DNA from: Adiantum capillus-veneris
Lineage: Eukaryota; Streptophyta; Polypodiopsida; Polypodiales; Pteridaceae
Direction of reading: 5' to 3'
Length of the DNA: 64,000 bases
Assembly: GCA_014529385.2 (NCBI GenBank)
Contig: CM043944.1
Coordinates: 71,005,895 to 71,069,894 of the forward strand
Shown here: one piece after another, positions 1 through 11,900 of the stretch
Layout of the letters: every line of letters begins with the position of its first letter
Position numbering within the stretch: position 1 is the first letter of the stretch
The notes under the pieces: generated by a model
Seen by the model: the letters and a program-made list of their open reading frames with translations, nothing else
The model's database searches: none
What the model was told of the DNA's origin: nothing
Program-made: the position numbers and the translations under genes

Positions 1-296
1 GTTTCGCAAATCTCGGATCTCAAGAGTACTCCATCAATCTTTTCACACACGTGTCAGCCTGCAATCGACGTTCGTACTCCGCTCTTGCAAACTTCCCCGC
101 CGAAAATTTGCCCAATCCTTCATTCTTTCTTTCAGATCCCGCACCTGGTTTCAACTTTTCTTTGCCTTCCCGTTGGGAGGTGTTCTCTGTCAGATTCTCC
201 ATGAGAACCCATGTATAGTCTTCGATTCTTTATGGCTTATGTCTTTAAGACAAAGCCGTGAAGACTGTGAGAGTGCGCGTGTGTGGAAGCATGAGA
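1..296. other. Unassigned flank at window edge
   Basis: No recognisable gene or repeat. A 60-codon open frame lies on the minus strand (20-202) with a charged composition, but it has no motif and closes immediately, so I do not call it. This is the sequence into which the 3' end of the minus-strand LINE-A runs. Confidence 0.4.
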
Positions 297-320
297 GAAA
301 TGAAATGAAATGTTATATTA

Positions 321-354
321 ACGTCTTCAAAAGGCCAAAGTGACCTATGAGACC
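321..354 (-). other. LINE-A 3' terminal hairpin
   Basis: In the sense of the element the tail reads GTCTCAT, then AGGTCA-CTT-TGGCCT, then a GACGTTAA-like box. The two arms pair with one G-T wobble. The same layout recurs at the 3' ends of LINE-C, LINE-E and two further tails. By analogy with stem-loops bound by LINE reverse transcriptases it is probably the RNA recognised for target-primed reverse transcription; that role is inferred. Confidence 0.65.
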
Positions 355-836
355 AGAAAGTTACAAAGCGGTGTATCTGGTACAAAGTCAGAGTAACAAA
401 ACAAATTAAACTACGATAACAAAGTATAAATATTGCGGGATCCTAAACTAAGCAATACAATGTGAAGACAATATGGGAGGGGAGTAGAGATCCATCTTCA
501 AAGAGATCCATCTTCATCTGCACTCTGGACGACGAAAGAGTATGGCTCGAATCCTTTGTTGTAGCCTCCTTCGAAACTGTGTAGCTCCTCTTCTCCGTCG
601 GGGTCGTCTAGATCTCCCTAGCTCCAATGCTCGGTCTATGAGAATGCAAATAGTGCGGGTAGACCTCCCCACTGTTGGCTGCTCCTCTGTCTGTTCTTCT
701 GGGTGTACAAAATCTAGTGTAAAGAAATCTGTGATCTATCTCTGGGGTTATCTCTCTTCAGCTCTCCTCAGTAAAGTTTCTCTATGCCTGTGTAACTCAA
801 GTAGATATAGCCCAACACATCTTTGATCCTCATAAC

Positions 837-1328
837 TCATGACCCTAGATAGAGACCCAAAACCTTCTCTGAATAGACAGTGAAAACGGCCTCATATCTC
901 ATAGCTCGTATCTCATAGTACATTGTGCAATGACATATGTAATGTACTTCTGTCTCTGGCTCTAGATGGCATAAGCGGCATATCCTGCTATCTGTTGGTG
1001 TCCCTCTGAATCTGTCAATCTCAATCTCGAGTTGATGCAAGGACGTGTGTATGTGGCCAATGGCACAACGCAAACCATGAGAAAGATGCGTGTCCATATA
1101 GCTAGGTCGAATCACAAACCCATCCCCCGTGAGGTGGAGAAGATGCTCTCTATAGAAAGCCATCTTTGTGCCCAACTCCTGTAACGGCTCTATCCATGTC
1201 CTCCTCGTGTCCAGCTAGATCAAATCCTGACGAATAAGTCTATTAATCTCTACCCGTGTCAGAGACCTCAAGGGTGCCTATAGAGAGTATTGAAAAGGAG
1301 GCAACCTGTCCATGGTGAAACCATGAGT
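837..1328 (-). pseudogene. LINE-A ORF2 C-terminal region with Cys/His motif
   Basis: The minus-strand frame at 1175-837 (112 codons) carries ICRLCHLEPETEVHYICHC, a CX2C then H/C cluster typical of the end of LINE ORF2 proteins. LINE-C has the matching motif ICRLCTVEIESEEHYVCRC. The frame between 1328 and 1176 is broken, so the link to the RT part is not open. The motif probably binds template RNA or target DNA in the family; this copy is not functional. Confidence 0.7.
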
Positions 1329-2813
1329 CTAAAACCATGATGCCATCTGTGCATACCAGCATGATGTATCCCCATTAAGAGCTAATTGTCTGGAGGACTC
1401 TATAGCCACCCTGGCATATCTGTCTCTGGTAGTATCCCACAGACTGTGTACAAAGGAGTGGTCTGGTAAGCGCCTCAATCTCCATAGGGGGGGGGCAGCT
1501 AATTCCGCTCGAATGACTACCCCCAGGTAAGTGTATGCATCTGTATACTCCACAATCTTCTGACCATATTTGAAAGTGGGTACTAATCTCCTGACCCATT
1601 GCGGTGTGGTGTTAAACACCATAACCTTGGTTTTACCTAGGTTTACACAGAATCCACTATCCTCTGCAAAACTGTGTAGTGCATCCAAATGTCGTTGCAT
1701 ACCTTCTGGTGAGTCAGATATCAGCACAATATCATCAGCATATAGCAACAATGGGATCCACATCCCTGCCAGCTAGGCACCCCTGTCACCCTCTCGGTCA
1801 ATGTAATCAAACACCTCATCAACATACATACCAAATAGAGTAGGAGACAATGGGCAGCCCTGTTTCACTCCAATAGTAGAGTGAACTAAATTAGATACCC
1901 CATCCGGAGTGCGTAGATGTCCCACCACTAATCTGTACAAAGCCATAATCCCCCAAATCACCTCTATGGGCACCCCCATCTCCTGCAATCTGCACATCAA
2001 TCGAGCTCTTGGTACCATGTCAAATGCTTTGCGAAAATCCACAAAGCTACAATAGATCCGTCTCCCATGTGCTCTGCCCTCCTCAATGATGGCCCCGAGT
2101 GTCCGAATATGATCAAGAGTGGAGAAACCCCTCCTGAAGCCGGCCTGACCCTTTGCTCGTACACCCTCGCCCTCTGCCCAATTACTCAAGTGTTGCTCCA
2201 AAATAGATGCATACAATCGTGCCAATGTGTGTCCAACAATAATAGTGCGGTAGTTCCAAGGCTTTGTAGGGTCACCAGCCTTGAAGATGGGCACAATATA
2301 AGACAACCTCCAAGTCTCAGGTAATCCCTCACACATGGCACAATTGAACAACACTGCGAGAACCTCCATCAGCATATCCCTGGCATGTATAAAGTGCTCC
2401 GCTATGAGACCATCATGATCATATGCCTTCCCGGTCCTCATCCTGTCGATGGCCCTTTGTACCATCTCAGGTGTAAAGAAAGTGCTCGTAGCTGGGCAAG
2501 GCTTGGTAGGGTCTGGAAGGGGTTCCTGTCCAGGAACCGTATATAATGATGTCGCATATTGGCCCCACACATCAGGTGAAGTAATCACTGGGGGAGGGGA
2601 GTGCTCATGGAAGAGTCGCCATGCCTCTCCTGAGTCCCTACTCAAGAACATCTGATATAAGTCTCGCTCCATCTGAGCTAGGTAAGCTCGCTTCTTCCGT
2701 CGCACATGGCGTTGGAAAGCAATCCGAGACTGTCTGTAAGTGATGACTCCTAAAAGAAGATCCCTCTGAAGCTAGGCTCTCATCTCTCTGCACTCCTCAT
2801 CATACCAGCTATT
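1329..2813 (-). pseudogene. LINE-A reverse transcriptase domain
   Basis: One minus-strand frame runs from 2813 to 1329, broken only by TAG codons (one near 2775, one at 1773-1775). RT blocks appear in order: GKAYDHDGLIAEH, the NYRTI block, GQAGFRRGFSTLDHI, VDFRKAFDMVPR, the IGVKQGCPLSP block and the catalytic LLYADDIVL (YADD at 1731-1742), then LGKTKVMVFN. In LINEs this domain copies the element RNA onto nicked chromosomal DNA. The stop at 1773 falls just before the YADD block, so this copy cannot make an active enzyme without readthrough. Confidence 0.9.
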
Positions 2814-3207
2814 CTAGGGCATGCTCCCAGACTGTCGTCTCTTGCCCGGCTGAGTGTGTGGGTATGCCACTGATGCAGCCCCATGTAGTGTCTCAGTCAC
2901 TAGAGTGGTGCACTCCTCCATTGAGAGGCCTGTACCATTTGTGCCAGTTGTGCCTTCCAATAGACGGCCCCAGATCTCCTTTGTATAGACAAAAGCAGTC
3001 TCTGGTGTAAAGGTATAGCGGGTGTGTGACCTGCCTCCTGATGTCTGGGTTGTACTATACTGAAATTTAACAGACAGTGTCAAGAGAGCATGATCTACTG
3101 CTATGTCCACTGGCCTGGCTCTCACTGTGAAATCCTGAATGCAGGGGACAAAGCTCGGTTGTGTCATAACATAATCCACTGTACTGGCCCCATGTCTGTG
3201 TGGAAAG

Positions 3208-3215
<8 letters not shown>
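2814..3215 (-). pseudogene. LINE-A APE-type endonuclease, C-terminal end
   Basis: The frame reads GASTVDYVMTQPSFVP, then VDHALLTLSV, which corresponds to the last conserved block of APE-like LINE endonucleases (consensus SDH, here VDH). It is in the same frame as the RT domain downstream and is separated from it by a single TAG at 2814-2816 in the context MP-stop-NSWYDEEC. LINE-C has TAG at the identical place. Upstream the frame runs into a (CT)n/(GT)n tract, so the N-terminal part of the domain is disrupted or displaced. Confidence 0.75.

Positions 3216-3277
<62 letters not shown>
3216..3277. repeat. (AG)n microsatellite inside LINE-A
   Basis: About 62 bases of AG repeats, with a short (CA)n on the left. 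On the LINE sense strand it is (CT)n(GT)n inside the endonuclease region. A second LINE fragment at 18800-19220 has a (CT)n(CA)n tract after the same motif, so the tract may have been present in their common source. Confidence 0.9.
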
Positions 3278-3279
<2 letters not shown>

Positions 3280-5140
3280 ACAAACGCAAGATATGGTGAA
3301 GAGGGGGCGATCAACCCCACATGACTACCATGAGCAAAAGACCCTGTCTATACAATCAGATGATGGAAGTGGATATCCCCCTAGCCCCATAAATAGGTGC
3401 CCAAGGGGAGGTAGGGCAATATATGTGGGCGCCCAGACAGTGCAGTCTAAATGCATATGCAAAGGGTGGCCAGCCCGAAGGCACACTAGCCGTACATGTA
3501 TGTCCTAGACTTGTGAAGCAACAGAGTGGTGTAAGTCTAACACCCCCTCTCAGCACCTGATGCTGAACAAATCGCGTGAAGTCGAAGATGTGAGGCAGAT
3601 GATGAAGATGTCTGCAGTAGTCTGGGGTGTCCCAAACGCCAAGAGATCTCCATGGTAAAGTATCATCATGAGCGGTGTAGCAAACTGCTCTACTCCGTCG
3701 ATACAGGGTGAAGATACTGCGGGAAAGTCCCAAACTGAGTGTGAAAACAACTCCTTGTCGTAAAAGAAGTGTCAATAGACCTACAAGTGTCCTGCCCAAT
3801 AGGATCTGTGGTGTCTCTAGTCAAACCATCTAGAGAAAATAGGGAAGCCCAAGAACCATCATGAGAATGACCGGAAGCTTGTCAATGCATGAACCTGCAA
3901 CCCAGAGTGGCCAGGTGGCTAAGCTGTGTAAAACTCCAGGAAGGCCAGATGTAGCAAGCTGCGTCGTAAACGTCCTCCGAATCAAGGAAAGCCAGACTAA
4001 ACAATTTGCATTATAGAAGCTACCGTAAGCTGCAACAGTCACCGATAGACCGCACAGACCACCACCGGATGGTGTCCTGTCAGTAGGTAGGGTAATCCAA
4101 GATGAGGGGAGAGCCAAACTCAACAGTCTGCACTGTGAAGGGCCTTTAAGAAGAGGTGTAGTCAGACCAAGCTGTTTGCACTGTAATCATCCTCTGTAGA
4201 AGTAGGGAAGCCAGACTAAGCAATTTGTGCTGTGAAGATCCTCTAAGAAGAGGAAAGGCCAAAGTTCAAACTAATCTGTCTGTGTTTGCACCGTCTTGCC
4301 TGTATCTCCTGCCTCCAATCCTCCGGTGTCAACCAAAACAGAATCCGTGCCAACAACGCCACCAAACCGCAACTCGGTGTGGCTCTCAATGTGAATGAGC
4401 ATGGAGTGGCCTACTGCCCAGGTCGGGGGATGAGTCTATTGTAAGGTTACCGAGGGTGAGTGTAAGCAACTCTGAAGGTGGAAATCCAAATGATCAGGAG
4501 TGTAGAAGAGCAACTGCACTACCATCCAAGCCAAGCTCCGGGTGACTCAAAATGTAGTCGTGTAATGATGCATGATCTCCCGCATCTCGCGGGTAAACTC
4601 TCCAAGAGAGTCTAAAGAACTGAAGTCCCACTCCAGTCTGTCGATCCAAGCAATGAACCTGTCCAAGAAGAGATCTAGATCCTCTCCCTAAGTCCATGTA
4701 GATGCTCCTGTGTAAGCAAGTGATATGACGTGTTGAGGTCAAGTGTAAGTGTCTCTCCACCCAAGATGGTGGTGTCTTCTCTAGGAATGTTGGAATCCCA
4801 TATGCCATGAGCATGCCATATCTCGTGTGAACTCCTCTGATGAGTGCATAGGTGTGTCCATAGCAAACCACAAGTCACCACCCCCTTTGGAGTGCGCAAC
4901 CGCCGGATTATGGTTGGAATGAATGCATCTCCCAAGGATCGTACGCCCGTAGATGATCAAGCCAATGTCAAAGATACCATGTACTGCAGCAATCATTGAG
5001 AGACCGCGCAGACCACCACCGCATGGTGTCCTAGTAGGAGGTAACTTCATCCTCTATAAAAAACGCAAACCATGTGGCTGCTGTCAACCCAAAAACACAA
5101 TTGCGAGGCGATGAAAACGCTGCTGTCCAGCGATTTTCAG
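3278..5140 (-). repeat. LINE-A upstream region, mosaic with internal repeats
   Basis: No intact coding frame. 3290-3400 matches pieces of 18800-19115, and 4560-4725 matches 18840-19010 in inverse orientation, so this belongs to the same LINE family. Two stretches about 950 bases apart, near 4045-4100 and 4998-5050, are near-identical (both contain accaccaccg followed by atggtgtcct). Between 3985 and 4300 a motif like gccagactaa-caatttg recurs several times. The arrangement resembles repeated monomers in a LINE 5' UTR, but that reading is tentative. Confidence 0.5.
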
Positions 5141-5496
5141 CGTGCTCGTACGCTCCCGCATGGTCCGGAGCGGTGCAGAGGGTGTAGGGAGGGTGGTGAA
5201 TCAATGGCACAGCCCCAAGCGGGCTAAAAACAGAGAAAACAGCAGGTGTTTATGGCTGAAAACAGTAGATCTGAAGAGGAATTTGACCAGCAATACACCC
5301 GATGCAAGGCCGTGTGTCGTAGGCAAGATCTGGTGGAGCAAAGCTGAGCGCTGCCCCCTCTGCTGCAAAAACGCAGCAGCTGTTCAAAAACACAGATGGC
5401 AGCCAAAAACGCTAATGGAAGGAGGAGGTTTTCTGCGACGAAATTGCCCAAAAACAGTAGCGCTGGCAGCCAGAAGCAAAAACACCAAGTGTAAAT
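5141..5496. other. Pre-insertion sequence left of the L1
   Basis: Rich in words such as aaaacgctg and gctgaaaacag. It is open on the plus strand in phase with L1 ORF1 (from 5142), but it lies outside the L1 as delimited by the target duplication, so I treat that open frame as chance. The same vocabulary recurs at 12410-12500, 17930-18130 and 40131-40440, suggesting pieces of a common repeat. Confidence 0.45.
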
Positions 5497-5507
5497 GCAA
5501 AAATGCA
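5497..5507. repeat. Target-site duplication of the L1, left copy
   Basis: gcaaaaatgca, identical to 12410-12420 directly after the L1 poly(A). Eleven bases is a usual length for L1 target duplications. The motif is A-rich, so some chance similarity is possible. Confidence 0.65.
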
Positions 5508-5951
5508 CACTCTTGCTGGTCTAAAAATCGTCTAGGACAGACAACGTACTTGCTCGCTGCTGCTGCCGCGCCCTCCCCTCGCCATCGCTGCCCCCCCCTG
5601 CCCTCGCGCGCCATTGCCCGCCCCCCGCCCCCCCCCGCCTTCGTTCGCCGTCGCTGCCCCCTGCCCTTGCCGCCTGCACCTGTTGAGCGCCGCCCTTTGT
5701 GTGCTGCCCAGCCCGCTCGCTACTCAGCCTGCCCGCTGCCCTCTACCCGCCTAGCACCCTACCCCCTGCCCTTAGCTTGCCTGTCCCCCTGCTCGCCTTC
5801 GCCGCTGCCTTACCCCCCTGCCGCCCCGCCTTTTTGCCTCAGCCCGCCAGTCCCGCCTCCCGAGCCCGCCAGCCACGCCTCGCATCCTTGCATTCCCGAC
5901 CTCCTTTCGTCATCGACTCGTCGTTTTTTTTCTTCACAGCAGCAGACACAG
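5508..5951 (+). promoter_or_regulatory. L1 5' UTR / internal promoter region
   Basis: Strongly pyrimidine-rich, dominated by C runs and words such as cccgcc and ctgccc, unlike the flanks. It sits between the left target duplication and the inferred ORF1 ATG at 5952. L1 promoters lie in this position; no specific factor site can be named from sequence. Confidence 0.45.
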
Positions 5952-7819
5952 ATGGAGGCTCTAGCTCCCCCACAGGGGCACTCTTCCGAAGCCCCCTCGC
6001 TCGACCCCGCTGAGCCCACCATTCGACTTGCTCTTTCAACGACAGAGCAAGCGAGCCTAGCCACAGAGGTAGAGAGCTTGCAGGCAACTTCTGTCATCTG
6101 CAAGATTCTTGGCACCCGACCTAGCAGAGGAGAGCTGCGTGACCTTCTCCAAGCCCGCCTTCTCGTAGAGGTGGCCAAGATCTTGGACGTACAGATCCTC
6201 GGACGAGGCTACTATCAGATCGAGTTTGAGACCTCTGAGATGGCGTCCAAGGTCATCACCATGAGTCCTTTGACCATCCAAGCAGCTCGAGCCCACTTTC
6301 GACAGTGGAGACATGGTTTTGACCCTGCTTCAGATGTTTTGGTAGAGGAGGCAGACATCTCCATCTCCGTCTGCTTTCCTGGTTTGCGGAGGGAGTACTT
6401 ACCACTTTTGTCCAAGATAGGCTCAATGATTGGGACTGTCTTGGAGACACCTCGCACGGCATCCTCAGTAGCTGCCAAGGCGGCCGGCATTCCCTCAGTT
6501 CGCAATCTGGTTAGGGACACTCACTCTCTCGAAGGTCATTCTTTTGCCTCGGGTGAGTGGGGGTTGGTTTAGACAGAGCAGTATTCGGGCCTCCCGAACC
6601 AGTGCTTCATTTGTCGACAGATGGGCCATCTTGCGAAGGCCTGTCCACGGAGGAGGCCTCGACCTACACCATAGACTCAGCCCCAACCTGCAAGGGCTGG
6701 CCAGCAGCCACAGGCAGAGACACAACGCACATGCAGAGCCACTCTCTGAGCCTGGGGCTCCAATGGAGGAGGGATGGTAGCAGGTCCGTGGTCGACGACG
6801 GCAGGGGCCACAGCGACAGCCTGGCACTCAGGGTGGTCCTCAGGCGCCTGCCCAGCAACAGGGGGTTCCCACGGGGAACCGTTTCGGTCCTCTTAAGCAG
6901 GATGAGGTCCTTGCTCCAGCCCCCACCTCAGCTTCACCCTCGACAGCCCCTCCCACCCAGAGTTCCCCCCCTCCTCATCATCCTCCCCCCCGCCTCCTGC
7001 TCTCGCCGCCTCTTCCCCCAGCCCCTCTACCTCTACCGCTCTCCCTCCGCCCCTCTTCTCCACCTCTTCCCTCTGCTTCTACACCCCCCCCTCCCGCTCT
7101 ACCTCTGCCGCTCTCTCCCCATCCCCTCTACCTCTGCCGTTCTCCCTCCGCCCCTCTTCTTCACCTCTTCCCTCTGCTTCTACACCCCCCCCTCCCACTC
7201 CAGTTCCACAGTCGACCCAAGGGGCAGGGCCATCTCCGGCTGCTAGGAGATCTCTTGGCAGTGCCTTTGCCACGAGTCGCTTGGCGAGAGAGCGACAGCC
7301 TTTCTTGCGACCCCCTCTACAGGTACAAACGTCTCCCTTTGCAGCAGTCTCTCGTGGTCTGACGAGCTTCAACAGTCGGCGCCGATGGGACTTCTTCGAC
7401 TACGACTTTACTCGTTTTCTCGACGACCCTCACCAGACCATGAGGCAGCCTGCTTCAAGGTCCATGTTCTGTTCCTTGCAGCTAGGGGGATAGAGGCCTT
7501 GGACTCAGCGGTTGGCTTCTCTTTTCCCCTTTGCAACAGGGACCAGACTGAGTGGACTCTCGACTCAGTGTTGGAGTGGTTGCATACACAAGTCCTAGAG
7601 TTCTCTCACCACATGGGAGAACTAGGAGTTACAGACATGCTTCAGACTTTGTGGCCATTGGCCAAGTTTGCGGTGACCCATCCAGATACAGCAGGACGTA
7701 GACACATTGTGGTTTATTTCTTTGCCGATACGCAGTGCTTGCCATGCTATGTACACATTCATGAGGACTCCTGGACAGAGGAGGTTGCTTTACATAAGGC
7801 TCACTCTACTTGGGCTTGA
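5952..7819 (+). pseudogene. L1 ORF1, nucleic-acid-binding protein
   Basis: I choose ATG 5952 because it lies just inside the element and begins MEALAPPQG. Residues about 15-190 resemble the plant L1 ORF1 domain (DUF4283-like; SRGELRDLLQARL and ILGRGYYQIEFETSE). A TAG at 6570-6572 is followed in frame by the knuckle CFICRQMGHLAKAC (CX2CX4HX4C) near 6609. A frameshift then leads to a Pro-rich stretch with NRFGPL near 6880. From about 7380 an unrecognised domain follows (EWTLDSVLEWLHTQVLEFS, GRRHIVVYFFADTQC), ending at TGA 7817-7819. Stops at 6570, 6672 and 6778 are all TAG. In the family ORF1 coats the L1 RNA. Confidence 0.8.
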
Positions 7820-7946
7820 ACCAGGCACTCGTTGCAGTCACGCCTATCTAGAGGACGCTCGGATGCGGATTACTCCCCATCCAAGCCAGCCTCGAAGATA
7901 GCACATTTAGTTGCTGCGGGGCAGCATCTATTCTCTCTCGCTCCCC

Positions 7947-8940
7947 ATGAGGATCGTCTCATGGAATGTGCAGGGACCAGCTACGTCAGGAGCTTGAGCG
8001 CTCAATTGTGGGAGGAGAGATTGATCTCCTTAAGCTTCAGGAGCACCATCTGTGTGAGAGCCGCATTAGACGTTGTGGCCAGCTCTTGCGTGGACGATAT
8101 GATACTTTTTGGTCAGCTGCTTTTGGACCTGGAGGCAACCAAGGTGGGGTATGTATGACTATTGCGGATTCTTTGCAGCAGGCCATTGTGAGCAGAGGGA
8201 TTACTGTGCCAGGCAGGGCTTAGTGGATCACTATGCAGGTTCAAGGTTGCCTTGTGGGCTTCCTGAACATCTATGCGCCCAATGTGGTGAGTGCACGAGT
8301 AGAGTTTTGGTCACAGCTAGTTGAGTCTCTGTCGAAGGCAGAACACTGGTGCATAGGGGGGGACTTCAACATGTTGGAGGACCCTTCTGAAAGGATTGGT
8401 GGTAGCCATGCTACTGTGCATGGAGTTGACTTGGCAGCTTGCGAGAGGTTTTGTATGACTCCGAGGGTCTCGGATGTGTGGCAGCACTGAGGCCCCCAAA
8501 CACCCTGGCCTTCTCTCGTTCGGACCACAGACTGAAAGGAGTGAATCTATCGCGGATAGATCGCTTCTACACTAGTGACCATTTCAGTGACTTGGGTGGG
8601 ACAGTTGGCATTCTGGCAGGGACTTGCTTCTCAGACCATACACCAGTGATCCTCACAGTGGCAGGCAGGCAGAGGAGGGGGAGCACGATGCTTCGCATCC
8701 CAGAGAGGGTCTTGCTGGACTCTGCACTCAGAGAGCGAGTAGAGGCTCTCTGGACAGAGAGCTTGGACATGCAAGATTCTCCTGCAGACAGAGTGGCCTC
8801 AGGACTAGCTCACATTAGTCGTTTCTTTCTCCAGGAGTCTTTGGCTCGCTTCGCTGCAGCAAGAGAGGAGAAGCAGCGTCTCAGACGGGGCATTGCTTCG
8901 TTGCAGAGGATGCAAGAGCAGCATCCAGACAGTCCTTGGT
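7947..8940 (+). pseudogene. L1 ORF2 endonuclease domain
   Basis: ATG 7947 opens MRIVSWNVQGP, the start of APE-type endonucleases. A frameshift near 7975 moves to the frame carrying LLKLQEHHL, then after TAG 8221-8223 LVGFLNIYAP and the active-site block IGGDFNMLEDPSERIGG. A second shift near 8490 leads to SRIDRFYTSD and the terminal block CFSDHTPVILTV (SDH retained). The key catalytic motifs are present although the frame is broken. In the family this domain nicks the chromosomal target. Confidence 0.85.
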
Positions 8941-11900
8941 TGGAGGAGCAGTTACAGTAGGCTCGCCAGGAGCTTGTTAGCACAGAGGAGCGGCGACATG
9001 AGTTTGCTTTCCATCGACAGGCATCTCAGTGGACACAGGTGGGTGACAGAGTGACTGGTGCTTTCTCCGAGGCAGTGGGACCTCGGCATACGCATGCCAA
9101 GGTCAGTCAGTTGAGGAGGCCTGACGGGTCAGTTGCTTCTGAGCCAGAGGACATGCGTGCAGTTGCTACTGACTTTTACCGTGAGTTACTGTCTACAGAG
9201 CCTCAGTCAGAGCGTCAGGATGCATGCAGCGAGCAGGTATGGGCACAGATGCCTTGCCTTGTGACTGAGGAGATGTGTCAGAGGGTTGAGCTGCCACTTC
9301 AGCTTGAGGAGCTGCACATGGCTCTTAGTGCACTCCCCCGTGGTAGCTATCCAGGTGAGGATGGATTGACTCCCAGTTTTTTCTTGGAGTACTGGGACTT
9401 GCTTGGCCCAGAGCTCTGTAGTGCTTTTCAGTACATCTTGCATACAGGAGTGATGCCTGACACCATGAGTGAGGGTCTGATCTACCTCATTCCCAAGGAG
9501 GGTGGCTCCTTGGATGAGATTCAACAATGGCGCCCCATCACCATCCTCAACTCAGTCTACAAAATTATTGCCAAGGCTCTGAGCTTGAGGATCCAGCCAC
9601 TTCTAGAGAGCCTTATAGTATATACATGGGGCTCAGACAGGTTTTGTCAAGGAGCGCAGTATCCTTGACAACATCTTTACTTTTTGGGAGGCTTTTGCCC
9701 TAGCACGGCTCCGTGGTGAGGATCTGCTCATTCTTCTTCTCGATTTTGAGAAGGCATACAACAGAGTTGACTAGGACGTTCTAGAGGGCACTCTACGCAG
9801 GATGGGCTTCTCAGATGCTTCAATCAAAGGGGTGTCAGCTTTGTACAGACAGACACACAGTCAGGTACTTTTGGCCAGGGGTGATCGTTTCATGCTTAAA
9901 CGTTCGGTCAGACAGGGCTGTCCTCTTGCCGCCTTCCTCTTCATGTTCTATGCTGAGGCGATGAGCAGGTTTTTGGTGTCGCAGCAGGTTGGTCTACGGG
10001 GCTTAGCAATCCCTATGCGGGGAGATGAGCTACTGGACGCTGAGTTTGCTGATGACTCAACCTTGTACTTAGATGGCCAGGAGGCCAACCTTCACACGTG
10101 TGAGCAGGCTCTTGAGACCTGTTGTGCATCTGGCGCATTGATTAACTGGAGAAAGACAGTGGCTTTCTCGGTTGGTAGTGCTCTTGTGCCCGACTGGACG
10201 CCAGGTGAGGGTTTTAAAATTTAGGTGGATTCCCCCAGGGACTGCAGTTCGATACTTGGGCTATCAGGTTGGTTTGGACTTGTCTCCCGAGCAGCAAATT
10301 GCTCCCCTCCTCCTGTCCACCAGGACGAGGCTATTACATTGGAGCTCTGCACGACTTTCTTTGGATGGCAGAGTTGTAGTGGCCAACCAGGTGTTGTTGG
10401 CTACTATGTGGTACATCACTTCTTGCTGGATCTTCTCGAGTTCTTGTATCAGTCAGGTAGAGCGGCTGATCAGGAATTTCCTTTGGTCAGGGATAGACAC
10501 TCTGACTGCCCGAGCCAAAGTGGCTTGGCAGGTCATCATTCTTCCTTGTTCACAGGGAGGGCTTGGGATCATTGACCCAGGATAGCAGAGCAGAGCCCTT
10601 CTTGGGAAGTTCATCGTCCGAGGTCTTCTTCCAGGTGAGGAGCCCTGGAAGGAGTTCTTGTTACAGCGGCTTCGTGCTAGGATGCCTCAGGCAAGAGGCC
10701 CCTGGAAACCTTCAACCAATTGGATCTTCACAGAGATGCGTAGAGTTGTTTTGAGCAGGAGACTGGAGGATCGCTTCGCTGTGGGGTTGCTTTGATCTTC
10801 GGAGCACTAGCGGCGAGGTCTGGAGCAGCGCCAGCCTACTTGCACGGAGGAGCGCCTGCGACAGCCACTTGTTTGGAACCCCATGGTTAGCACTCAGAGA
10901 GGCCACTTGGTTTGTAGTCGGCCTCATGTTTCCTGGGGTTCCATGGTAGCGGATCCAGCACGCTCTTTAGGTGACTGGTTACAGTTTTTAGGCTTGTCAG
11001 AGGAGCTACAGGGCTTTCAGCTACAGGGCATGAGAGGGGTGCAGAGCATGTGTCAGGACATCTCAGAGGCAGTACCTGCTAAGTGGCTCACGCCTCTCGA
11101 GTCAGCAGCGCCCAGATGGATGGGAGCCTTCACGCAACTGAAGGTTCTCATCTCTGTTCGGGCTTGCTCAGAGACTGTTCCCTCCCTGTTTTTCGAGCTA
11201 CAGAGTGAGGGACGCTTACAGCGAGTTGCAGTAGAGACCCCGCAGGTGGCAGAGTGCTGTTTTCAGAGGATCCGAGTGGTGGGCATCTGTGGGAGGACTT
11301 GTGTCATCGATCCTGACCTAGCAGCTCTTGAGACTGGACATTGGAGGCTGTGGGCCTGGGAGTGTTGTCCACTGGCACGAGTATAGTGGGACCCTGGAGA
11401 GTGTCTCTGGAGGGACCCTTTCTCTTCTGCAGACCACCCACGTGTCCCTTTCTTTTAGTACACTGTTCGACTAGGACGTCACATACTGGCAACACAGAGA
11501 GAGGCTCGCCCTGCTGCAGCACCTCATTGGCAAGAGGAGGGTCTCACAGCTAAGTTCTTGGCAGCTTTTTGGGAGAGGTTGTGGGACTCCAGACACCCGA
11601 GGCGAGTCACTTTGTTTCAGTGGCTGGTCGCACACAGAGCTACAGCAGTTGGGAGTTGGCTGGTGCATAGTGGTCTCTCGGCCGCATGTGCAACTTGTGG
11701 CCACCTTGTGGAGAGTCAGAGTCATTGTCTTTGGGACTGTCCTTTGGCACAGCAGGTGTGGCTTCGTGTCCTTCAGCTGATACCTGCTCTTTCCACAGCT
11801 CGGCAGTACACTTGGGGGGCAGCGGCTTGGTCCACTCTCACATGCCCGGCACTTCAGTTTGAGCTATCTTCCACCAGCAGGATGATAGTGATGCAGGGGG

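Larger units (their letters stand above)
297..5140 (-). mobile_element. LINE-A, non-L1 non-LTR retrotransposon, degenerate
   Basis: Read on the minus strand, the order is 5' mosaic region (5140-3278), end of the endonuclease domain (3215-2814), reverse transcriptase (2813-1329), C-terminal Cys/His motif (1175-837), 3' UTR and a hairpin tail (354-297). This is the normal LINE ORF2 order. The 3' tail has short cattt repeats instead of poly(A). The family matches LINE-C and LINE-E in this window in RT motifs, zinc motif and tail, and differs clearly from the L1 at 5508-12409. The 5' boundary is uncertain. Stops visible in the EN-RT frame are all TAG. Confidence 0.85.

Noticed and set aside
20-202. 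60-codon charged frame as a gene
   Set aside because: No motif, no partner exon visible, at window edge.
3200-3320. Long Ser-Leu or Arg-Glu repeat proteins
   Set aside because: They are translations of (CT)n or (AG)n microsatellites, as also at 12564-12746, 19131-19421 and 51669-51950.
5142-5951. Long N-terminal extension of L1 ORF1
   Set aside because: It lies partly outside the element as marked by the 11-bp duplication and translates C-rich untranslated sequence; ATG 5952 is more plausible.
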